Positions 46,241 through 53,021 of a DNA stretch of 64,000 nt are shown here, piece after piece. How positions within the stretch are numbered: position 1 is the first letter of the stretch; each line of letters opens with the position of its first letter. The DNA is from Enterobacter sp. RHBSTW-00994 (GTDB taxonomy: Bacteria; Pseudomonadota; Gammaproteobacteria; Enterobacterales; Enterobacteriaceae), in contig NZ_CP056199.1 in assembly GCF_013782625.1 (NCBI RefSeq), positions 452,588 to 516,587 of the forward strand, in the 5' to 3' direction. Position numbers and translations under genes: made by a program. The notes below the pieces were generated by a model. The model was not told where the DNA came from, did not search any database, and worked only from the letters and a program-made list of their open reading frames with translations.

Positions 46241-47386
46241 ATGCACACCCGTAACCTGCTTGTTGCTTCACTCTCTTTACTGGCTACCGCCGCTGTCGCC
46301 CAGACGCAGTTTGCCTGGGTGGGGACCTATAATCCGAACGGTGAAGGGTTGTACCGTTTTACCGTCGATCCGCAAACCGGTGCACTCGCGAACAAAACCC
46401 TGGTAAGTAAACTGCCGAACGCCGCGCAACTTACGGTATCGCACGACGGTAAGACGCTTTATGTAGCAAGCGAAGTGGAGCAGGGCGTGGTGCAGGCGCT
46501 TCATGTGGGCGATAACGGTGACCTGACTGAGCTTAATCAGGTGGCATCCGGCGGGGCTGGGCCGGTTTATCTTTCCCTTACGCCAAACGGTCAACACCTG
46601 CTGGTGGCGAACTACGTCAGTGGATCGATTGCCGTGTTGCCGATCAAGGCCAATGGCAGTCTGGGCGAGGCAACGGATACGCACCAGGATCAGGGCGAGC
46701 AGGGTGCAGCAAAACCGGAAGCCGCGGCGGAAGGGAGCTTTGCCATCAGCGATCATAACGGGCCGCATGCGCATATGATCGCCGCCGATCCGAGTGGGAA
46801 ATATGTTTTTTCCACCGATCTTGGGTTGGATCGGATCTACCAGTATCGATTCGACGATCGGAGCGGAAAATTAACCCCGAACGATCCACCGTTTATTGAC
46901 GCGTCCTCAAAAGGGGCCGGACCTCGTCACTTTGTTTTTACCCCGAAAGGCGATGGCCTGTGGCTGATTAACGAAGAGGCGTCCACTCTCACTCATTACG
47001 CCGTGGATAAACACTCCGGTACGCTGAAAGAGGGCAAAACGCTCTCTGCTTTGCCGAAGGCGTATAAAGGGACGAGTTTTGCCGCCGGGCTGGTATTAAG
47101 TGAGGACGGCAAGCAACTGTATGTTGCCAACCGTTTGCATAACAGCATCGGGCACTTTACCGTAACGGCGGATGGCACACTGACGCATCAGGATGATGTC
47201 TGGACACGAGGTGATTATCCACGCTCGCTGACTCTGGATAAGCAGGGCCAATGGCTGTACGTCATGAATCAGCGTAGCGATAACATCACCCGTTTTCGCG
47301 TAACGCAGGACGGCGCGCTAAGCTTTGAGCCAGACTATATCCCGGTTGGCAGCCCATCCCAGATGATCATTTCACCTGCACCTTAA
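46241..47386 (+). CDS. Exported lactonase family protein (beta-propeller)
   Basis: A 381-residue seven-bladed beta-propeller of the lactonase family (6-phosphogluconolactonase/YbhE relatives), with WVGTYNPNGEGLYRF, VSHDGKTLYVAS, GPHAHMIAADPSGKYVFSTDLGLDRIYQY and GPRHFVFTPKG. Unlike cytoplasmic Pgl it begins with a clear signal peptide (MHTRNLLVASLSLLATAAVA, cleaved before QTQF), so it should be periplasmic. ATG 46241 follows AAGGAG. It probably opens a sugar-acid lactone outside the inner membrane before uptake. Confidence 0.85.
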   Translation: MHTRNLLVASLSLLATAAVAQTQFAWVGTYNPNGEGLYRFTVDPQTGALANKTLVSKLPNAAQLTVSHDGKTLYVASEVEQGVVQALHVGDNGDLTELNQVASGGAGPVYLSLTPNGQHLLVANYVSGSIAVLPIKANGSLGEATDTHQDQGEQGAAKPEAAAEGSFAISDHNGPHAHMIAADPSGKYVFSTDLGLDRIYQYRFDDRSGKLTPNDPPFIDASSKGAGPRHFVFTPKGDGLWLINEEASTLTHYAVDKHSGTLKEGKTLSALPKAYKGTSFAAGLVLSEDGKQLYVANRLHNSIGHFTVTADGTLTHQDDVWTRGDYPRSLTLDKQGQWLYVMNQRSDNITRFRVTQDGALSFEPDYIPVGSPSQMIISPAP

Positions 47387-47405
47387 GCGGTAAGAGGACT
47401 CACTC

Positions 47406-49316
47406 GTGCGATTTCCGAACCAACGTTTAGCGCAACTTTTCGATCTGTTGCAAAACGAAACGCTGCCACAGGATGAACTGGCGCAGCGGCTGTCGGTCTC
47501 CACGCGTACCGTCCGGGCCGATATCACCGCTCTGAATGCGCTGCTGGCAAGCCACGGCGCACAGTTTATTCTGAGCCGTGGCAACGGTTATCAACTCAAA
47601 ATTGACGATGCCGCGCGCTATCAGCTATTACAAGATTCCCACCCGCGCGCGCTGCGTATTCCGCGTACTGGCCCTGAGCGCGTGCACTATCTGGTGGTGC
47701 GTTTTCTGACGTCGGCCTTCTCCCTTAAGCTTGAAGATCTGGCGGATGAGTGGTTTGTCAGTCGTGCGACGCTGCAAAATGATATGGCAGAGGTGCGCGA
47801 GTGGTTTAACCGTTATCACCTGACGCTGGAAACGCGCCCACGCCACGGAATGAAACTGTTTGGCAGCGAGATGGCAACCCGTGCCTGTCTTACCGATTTG
47901 CTCTGGACGCTGGCACAGCAGGACAGCCTGAACCCGCTGGTGACCGAAGTGGCGTTGAACGTGGGTGTACCTGAGCAGATGGTGACAGTGTTACACGATG
48001 TGCTGACGCGCCACCATATTCGCCTTACCGATGAAGGTGAACTGTTCGTGCGCCTCTATTGCGCGGTATCGGTGAGGCGGATTAGCGAAGGCTACCCGCT
48101 GCCAGAATTTCACGCGGAGGATGTGGAAGAGAACGTACGTGAAGCCGCGAAGGATATTGCCGTAACCATCCAGCAACTGGCAGGCAAAGCGCTTTCGCCA
48201 TCGGAAGAGAGCTGGCTGTGCGTGCACATTGCCGCGCGCCAGATCCAGGAGATCGCCCCAAGCGCCATCAACGCCGATGACGATGAAGCGCTGGTCAATT
48301 ACATCCTGCGCTACATCAATACCCACTATAACTACAACCTGCTCAGCGATGAGCAGCTGCATGCGGACTTGCTCACGCATATTAAAACCATGATCACCCG
48401 CGTGCGGTATCAAATCATGATCCCCAACCCGCTGCTGGATAACATCAAACAGCACTACCCGATGGCGTGGGATATGACGCTGGCAGCAGTCTCAAGCTGG
48501 GGTAAATACACGCCGTATGTGATCAGTGAAAACGAGATCGGTTTTCTGGTGCTGCATATCGGTGTGGGACTGGAGCGTCACTACAACATTGGCTACCAGC
48601 GCCAGCCGCGTGTGTTGCTGGTGTGTGATGCCGGTAACGCGATGGTACGCATGATTGAGGCGGTGCTGCAGCGCAAGTATCCACAAATTGAGGTAACGCG
48701 AACGCTCACTTTGCGTGAATACGAGCAGGCGGAGACCCTGAGTGAGGACTTTGTTATCTCCACGGCGCGGATCAGCGAGAAAGCGAAACCGGTGGTGATG
48801 ATTGCGCCGTTCCCGACGGATTATCAGCTGGAGCAGATTGGCAAGTTGGTGCTGGTGGACAGAACCCGCCCGTGGATGCTGGAAAAATACTTCGACGCGG
48901 CCCATTTTCGGATCATCGACAAGCCGGTTGACCAGCAAACCTTGTTCCTGGAGCTCTGTTCACAGCTGGAAGCTGAAGGGTTTGTCGGCGCGGAGTTCCT
49001 TGATTCGGTTGTTGAGCGTGAGGCTATCGTCAGTACTATGCTGGGTGAGGGTATTGCGCTGCCTCACTCACTCGGCCTGCTGGCGCAAAAAACGGTGGTT
49101 TACACCGTTCTGGCTCCGCAAGGCATTCAGTGGGGCGATGAAACCGCACATGTGATCTTCCTGCTTGCCATCAGTAAAAGCGAGTACGAAGAGGCGATGG
49201 CGATTTACGATATTTTCGTCACTTTCTTGCGGGAACGCGCGGTGACACGGCTTTGCGGATGCAGGGATTTTGCAGAGTTTAAAACCGTGTCGGTCGAGTG
49301 TTTGAGCCGGTTTTGA
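47406..49316 (+). CDS. BglG/MtlR-type PRD transcription regulator with EIIB and EIIA domains
   Basis: A 636-residue multidomain regulator starting at GTG 47406 (GAGG upstream). Order: N-terminal winged HTH (DELAQRLSVSTRTVRADITALN, about 24-45), a second HTH-like Mga domain (LEDLADEWFVSRATLQNDM), two PRDs (about 170-400), a Gat-type EIIB domain with C407 in VLLVCDAGNAM, and an EIIA(Fru/Ntr-type) domain with H554 in GIALPHS. Such proteins are DNA-binding activators tuned by PTS phosphorylation. It likely governs the operon through the 40593-40612 palindrome. It shows the operon is wired to the PTS though no PTS permease is encoded. Confidence 0.93.
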   Translation: MRFPNQRLAQLFDLLQNETLPQDELAQRLSVSTRTVRADITALNALLASHGAQFILSRGNGYQLKIDDAARYQLLQDSHPRALRIPRTGPERVHYLVVRFLTSAFSLKLEDLADEWFVSRATLQNDMAEVREWFNRYHLTLETRPRHGMKLFGSEMATRACLTDLLWTLAQQDSLNPLVTEVALNVGVPEQMVTVLHDVLTRHHIRLTDEGELFVRLYCAVSVRRISEGYPLPEFHAEDVEENVREAAKDIAVTIQQLAGKALSPSEESWLCVHIAARQIQEIAPSAINADDDEALVNYILRYINTHYNYNLLSDEQLHADLLTHIKTMITRVRYQIMIPNPLLDNIKQHYPMAWDMTLAAVSSWGKYTPYVISENEIGFLVLHIGVGLERHYNIGYQRQPRVLLVCDAGNAMVRMIEAVLQRKYPQIEVTRTLTLREYEQAETLSEDFVISTARISEKAKPVVMIAPFPTDYQLEQIGKLVLVDRTRPWMLEKYFDAAHFRIIDKPVDQQTLFLELCSQLEAEGFVGAEFLDSVVEREAIVSTMLGEGIALPHSLGLLAQKTVVYTVLAPQGIQWGDETAHVIFLLAISKSEYEEAMAIYDIFVTFLRERAVTRLCGCRDFAEFKTVSVECLSRF

Positions 49317-49337
49317 GAGGTGTTATCCAGAATTAGA

Positions 49338-49359
49338 TGTAATGCTAAACTGCATTACA
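49338..49359. promoter_or_regulatory. RelB-type operator
   Basis: TGTAATGC-TAAACT-GCATTACA, a perfect 8-6-8 inverted repeat 24 bp before the antitoxin start. E. coli RelB binds TGTAAT-containing repeats in the same place. Confidence 0.82.
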
Positions 49360-49382
49360 CGTCCCATTCTACCGGAGGCATA

Positions 49383-49625
49383 ATGGCCACGCTTAACGTC
49401 CGTCTGGATGACAAACTCAAAAACGAGGCTTATGCCGTGCTGGAAAAACTCAATATCACGCCGACAGAGGCGGTGCGCTTGCTGTTTCAGTATGTCGCTG
49501 AAACAGGGCGGATGCCGGTGAAAACCGTCACGATCAGCGACAGTGAAGATGCTCTGATTCAGACCGTCCGGGAGAGACTGGTCAGTCCGAAAAAGGGAAT
49601 TAAGGTCAGTCTGGATGACTTATGA
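49383..49625 (+). CDS. relB: RelB/DinJ family antitoxin
   Basis: An 80-residue antitoxin: ribbon-helix-helix N-terminus (ATLNVRLDDKLKNEAYAVLEKLNITPTEAVRLLFQYV) and a C-terminal toxin-binding tail ending KVSLDDL, similar to E. coli RelB (79 residues). ATG 49383 has GGAGG. It would neutralise the RelE toxin and, with it, repress the operator upstream. It overlaps the toxin gene by 11 bp. Confidence 0.94.
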   Translation: MATLNVRLDDKLKNEAYAVLEKLNITPTEAVRLLFQYVAETGRMPVKTVTISDSEDALIQTVRERLVSPKKGIKVSLDDL

Positions 49626-49899
49626 TCTGGTATTCGACCTAAGGGCGTTAAAGGAGTGGCATAAGCTGAGCGATACAGTAAAAGCCCAGTTTAAGAAGAA
49701 ACTTGCTGATGTGTTGGTAAACCCCAGAGTGGAATCGGCCCGCCTGCATGGTCTGCCCGATTGCTACAAAATAAAACTCAAATCCCAGGGTTATCGTTTG
49801 GTTTATCAGGTTCAGGACAACGTTATAACGGTATTTGTCATCGCCATTTGGAAACGTGAGAAATCAGCCGTTTATCATGACGCAAACAAACGGCTTTAG
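49615..49899 (+). CDS. relE: RelE family mRNA interferase toxin
   Basis: A 94-residue toxin close to E. coli RelE (95 residues): FDLRALKEWHKLSDTVKAQFKKKL, LPDCYKIKLKSQGYRLVYQV and the C-terminal KREKSAVYHDANKRL. The basic and tyrosine residues used for ribosome-dependent mRNA cleavage (K-rich helix, R in GYRLVY, C-terminal Tyr in AVYHD) are present, so it looks active. It converges on nrdG with a 3-bp gap. Confidence 0.94.
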   Translation: MTYDLVFDLRALKEWHKLSDTVKAQFKKKLADVLVNPRVESARLHGLPDCYKIKLKSQGYRLVYQVQDNVITVFVIAIWKREKSAVYHDANKRL

Positions 49900-49902
49900 C
49901 GT

Positions 49903-50367
49903 TTAACGCAAATGGTGCACGACCTGATTGCTGCTTCCTCGCCAGATCAGTGCCGGATCTTTTAAATCCTGCACAAACTTGCCGTCGACCAGCACGTTGA
50001 TCAGATCCACCACCTCCATTTGTGCGGCGTTCAGCTCATCCAGCTTGTAGCCCGTCCACACCCAGATGTCCTTTCCCGCACACTCGCGGCGGATACGTTT
50101 AACCAGCTTCAGAATTTCCGGCACGTTTTGTGGATGAAGCGGGTCACCGCCTGAAAGGGAAATTCCCTGGCGGTGAATACGTGTGTCGTTCAGATCGTTG
50201 ATGATCCGGTCTTCCACCTCTTTGGTGAACGGCATTCCGGAATTTAAACGCCAGGTGCTTTTGTTGTAGCAACCGGGGCATTCATGCACGCACCCTGAAA
50301 CAAACAGGGTACAACGCGTTCCAGGACCGTTGACGATGTCGACGGGGTAGTATTGATGGTAATTCAT
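49903..50367 (-). CDS. nrdG: Anaerobic ribonucleotide reductase activating protein NrdG
   Basis: A 154-residue radical-SAM enzyme (E. coli 154). The 4Fe-4S cysteines are in CVHECPGC (CX3CX2C) and the SAM-binding GGDP follows. It generates the glycyl radical on NrdD under anaerobic conditions. Downstream of nrdD on the same strand, separated by 141 bp containing two palindromic repeats. Confidence 0.97.
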   Translation of the reverse strand: MNYHQYYPVDIVNGPGTRCTLFVSGCVHECPGCYNKSTWRLNSGMPFTKEVEDRIINDLNDTRIHRQGISLSGGDPLHPQNVPEILKLVKRIRRECAGKDIWVWTGYKLDELNAAQMEVVDLINVLVDGKFVQDLKDPALIWRGSSNQVVHHLR

Positions 50368-50382
50368 AGCGTTAACCTGATG

Positions 50383-50491
50383 CCCTCACCCCGGCCCTCT
50401 CCCACCGGGAGAGGGAGAAAACTGGAGTCAGGCTTAACAATGTGCTCGATCGGTCCCCTCTCCCTTGAGGGAGAGGGGTAGGGCGAGTGGG
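50383..50491. repeat. Two G-rich palindromic repeats between nrdD and nrdG
   Basis: Unit 1 (50383-50417): CCCTCACCCCGGCCCTCTCCC then GGGAGAGGG. Unit 2 (50454-50491): CCCCTCTCCC-TTGA-GGGAGAGGGG then TAGGGCGAGTGGGAG. They lie in opposite orientation. Same family as at 29458, 37832 and 46177. Confidence 0.8.
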
Positions 50492-50508
50492 AGAACCCTG
50501 TGCAGAAC

Positions 50509-52647
50509 TTAACCGATCTGCCCGTTCCCTAAATGTTTCACGCGACGTTTCACCTCTTCCTGCTTCCCGGCGTTGAACGGACGAGCATCCGGACTGCCGA
50601 GATAACCGCATACGCGGCGGGTCACGGAGACACGGGAGGCATCGTGGTTACCGCATTTCGGGCAGGTGAAGCCTTTGCTGGTGCACTCAAATTCACCGGT
50701 GAAACCGCACTCGTAACACTCGTCGATTGGTGTGTTCGTTCCGTAATACGGCACGTGCTGATAGCTGTAATCCCATACGTCTTCCAGTGCTTTCAGGTTG
50801 TGCTGAATGTTCGGGTACTCGCCGTAGCAGATGAAGCCACCGTTGGCGATCGGCGGGTAAGCGGCTTCAAAATCAATTTTGTCGTACGGATTAACCTTTT
50901 TCTCAACGTCGAGGTGGAAGCTGTTGGTGTAATAACCTTTATCGGTCACACCGCCAACGATGCCAAACTCGGCGGTATCCAGCCGGCAGAAACGGTCGCA
51001 AAGGTTTTCACTTGGCGTGCTGTACAGGCTGAAACCGTAGCCGGTTTCCTCTTTCCACTGGTCAACGGCATCACGCAGACGTTGAACAATAGCGACACCT
51101 TTCGCCCGCAGGGCATCGCTGTCGTAGACGTGTTGATTGCCTGACAGCGCGTTGATGGTTTCGTGAATACCGATATAACCGAGGGAGATTGACGCTCGCC
51201 CGTTTTTGAAGATCTCTGAAACATCATCATCCGCGTTAAGACGCACGCCGCAGGCCCCTTCCATATACAGGATTGGTGCAACGCGGGCTTTCACCCCTTC
51301 CAGACGTGCAATACGCGTCATCAGCGCTTTACGCGCCAGTTGCAGACGTTCGTCCAGTAGTTTCCAGAAGGCCGTCTCATTACCTTTGGCTTCCAGCGCG
51401 ATGCGCGGCAAGTTAAGGCTAATCACGCCCAGGTTGTTACGGCCGTCGTGGATCTGCTCACCGTTTTCGTCCTCATACACCCCGAGGAAACTGCGGCAAC
51501 CCATTGGGGTTTTAAAGGAGCCGGTCACTTTCACGACCTGATCGTAGTTCAGGATGTCCGGGTACATGCGCTTGCTTGCGCACTCCAGCGCCAGCTGTTT
51601 GATGTCGTAGTTCGGATCGCCAAATTTATGGTTCAGGCCGTCGCGAATGGCAAAGACCAGTTTCGGGAAGACGGCGGTTTTGCGATTTTTGCCAAGACCG
51701 GAAATACGGTTGCGCAGAATAGACTGCTGAATCAGGCGTGACTCCCAGCAGGTTCCCAGACCAAAGCCAAAGGTTACAAACGGCGTCTGGCCGTTGGCGG
51801 TATGGAGCGTGTTCACTTCATATTCCAGCGACTGGAATGCGTCATAGCACTCTTTTTCAGTGCGGGATCGCGCATAGCCGTCAGCATCCGGGATCTGCCA
51901 CTCTTCCGCCGTTTTACGGTGTTTGTTGAAGCTCTCGGTCACAAACGGTGCGAGCACTTCGTCAATACGGTTAATGGTGGTTCCGCCGTAAATATGGCTG
52001 GCAACCTGGGCAATGATCTGCGCGGTTACGGCTGTCGCGGTAGAGATAGATTTTGGCGGTTCAATCTCAGCGTTACCCATTTTGAAGCCGTGGGTCAGCA
52101 TGCCTTTCAGATCAATCAGCATGCAGTTGAACATTGGGAAGAACGGCGAATAGTCGAGATCGTGATAGTGGATCTCACCGCGTTCGTGCGCCTGGACGAC
52201 ATCGCGCGGCAGCAGATGCTGGCGGGCATAGTGTTTGGCGACGATACCGGCCAGCAGATCGCGCTGGGTTGGGATCACTTTACTGTCTTTGTTGGCGTTT
52301 TCGTTGAGCAGGGCGGAGTTGGTCTGTTCTACCAGGCCACGGATCTCCTGATTCAGGCGGCCCCGTTTCTCACGCTGAATGTCACGATCGTGACGGTACT
52401 CAATGTAGGCGCGCGCCAGTTGTTTGTACGGGCCAGACATCAGCTGGTTTTCTACGGCGACCTGGATCTCGCTGATATCCACCTGACTGCGCGCGTTCAT
52501 CTGACTACTAACGACTTCTGCGACGGTGGCGCAGTAATCTGCGTCATCGACTCCCGCTGCTTTAGCTGCACGCAGAATGGCTTCTTTGATGCGCTCTGAT
52601 TTAAACGGCACTTTACAGCCATCTCGTTTCATCACATGCGGTGTCAT
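50509..52647 (-). CDS. nrdD: Anaerobic ribonucleoside-triphosphate reductase NrdD
   Basis: A 712-residue class III ribonucleotide reductase (E. coli 712). N-terminal ATP-cone (about 3-95), ten-stranded barrel with active-site cysteines (NCM, GTCW-type segments), a four-cysteine zinc site (CYECG and CPKCG) and the C-terminal glycyl-radical loop RVCGYLGS with the radical glycine expected at 681. It makes dNTPs without oxygen, with formate as reductant. ATG 52647 has GGAG upstream. The 374-bp upstream gap is packed with NrdR, FNR and DnaA sites. Confidence 0.98.
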   Translation of the reverse strand: MTPHVMKRDGCKVPFKSERIKEAILRAAKAAGVDDADYCATVAEVVSSQMNARSQVDISEIQVAVENQLMSGPYKQLARAYIEYRHDRDIQREKRGRLNQEIRGLVEQTNSALLNENANKDSKVIPTQRDLLAGIVAKHYARQHLLPRDVVQAHERGEIHYHDLDYSPFFPMFNCMLIDLKGMLTHGFKMGNAEIEPPKSISTATAVTAQIIAQVASHIYGGTTINRIDEVLAPFVTESFNKHRKTAEEWQIPDADGYARSRTEKECYDAFQSLEYEVNTLHTANGQTPFVTFGFGLGTCWESRLIQQSILRNRISGLGKNRKTAVFPKLVFAIRDGLNHKFGDPNYDIKQLALECASKRMYPDILNYDQVVKVTGSFKTPMGCRSFLGVYEDENGEQIHDGRNNLGVISLNLPRIALEAKGNETAFWKLLDERLQLARKALMTRIARLEGVKARVAPILYMEGACGVRLNADDDVSEIFKNGRASISLGYIGIHETINALSGNQHVYDSDALRAKGVAIVQRLRDAVDQWKEETGYGFSLYSTPSENLCDRFCRLDTAEFGIVGGVTDKGYYTNSFHLDVEKKVNPYDKIDFEAAYPPIANGGFICYGEYPNIQHNLKALEDVWDYSYQHVPYYGTNTPIDECYECGFTGEFECTSKGFTCPKCGNHDASRVSVTRRVCGYLGSPDARPFNAGKQEEVKRRVKHLGNGQIG

Positions 52648-52670
52648 GATCACTCCATTTTAAAAACAGG

Positions 52671-52679
52671 TTATCCACA
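52671..52679 (+). promoter_or_regulatory. Perfect DnaA box in nrdD leader
   Basis: TTATCCACA, the strong R1/R4-type DnaA box, 24 bp before the nrdD start. A second identical box is 77 bp away. Confidence 0.7.
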
Positions 52680-52747
52680 GAGGTGGAGAAGTATTCACCG
52701 GGCAGATTTACAGATAGCCCAGCGACTTCCCTCGTTCCCCACACTTG

Positions 52748-52756
52748 TTATCCACA
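52748..52756 (+). promoter_or_regulatory. Second perfect DnaA box in nrdD upstream region
   Basis: TTATCCACA in the same orientation as the first, 101 bp before the nrdD start. Two exact 9-mers in so short a stretch are unlikely by chance. Confidence 0.7.
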
Positions 52757-52805
52757 ATTCCGGAGAGCTGAGTCGCCGTCTTGTTGTTGGAATAGTAGAC
52801 GATAA

Positions 52806-52852
52806 ATACAAGATGTTGGGTCGGCGTGCATTTTAAGTGCTACATATAGTGA
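52806..52852 (-). promoter_or_regulatory. Tandem NrdR boxes upstream of nrdD
   Basis: Two 16-bp boxes at 52806-52821 and 52837-52852 match all strongly conserved positions of the NrdR consensus (acaCwAtATaTwGtgt) and are 31 bp apart, three helical turns, the usual NrdR arrangement. NrdR represses ribonucleotide reductase genes when dATP is high. Confidence 0.82.
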
Positions 52853-52862
52853 TTTGCATCAA
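52849..52862 (-). promoter_or_regulatory. FNR box 1 of nrdD
   Basis: GTGAT-TTGC-ATCAA, nine of ten positions of TTGAT-N4-ATCAA. It overlaps the second NrdR box by 4 bp. FNR activates nrdDG without oxygen in E. coli. Confidence 0.78.
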
Positions 52863-52879
52863 ACATGTTTGCGTTTTTT

Positions 52880-52893
52880 TTGATGCAGAACAA
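52880..52893 (-). promoter_or_regulatory. FNR box 2 of nrdD
   Basis: TTGAT-GCAG-AACAA, nine of ten positions of the FNR consensus, 31 bp from the first box. E. coli nrdD also has two FNR sites. Confidence 0.7.
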
Positions 52894-52982
52894 AGTAAAA
52901 AGACGAGAGTACAAACGACGGGCGCTTCAGCCTTTGTAAAGGCAGGAAGGAAAAATCTGATTAATTATTCAACAAAAACAGC

Positions 52983-53013
52983 AAAATAAACCGGGCATAT
53001 TGGCATGCCCGGT
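52983..53013 (-). terminator. Terminator of treC
   Basis: On the minus strand stem ACCGGGCAT/ATGCCCGGT (53013-53005 with 52998-52990), 6-base loop, followed by a U-rich stretch. It begins 8 bp after the treC stop. Confidence 0.85.
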
Positions 53014-53021
53014 GTTTTGAT

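Noticed and set aside
50372..50611. 79-codon frame covering the nrdD end and the palindromic repeats
   Set aside because: Composed of repeat-derived Pro/Arg codons and part of nrdD in another frame.
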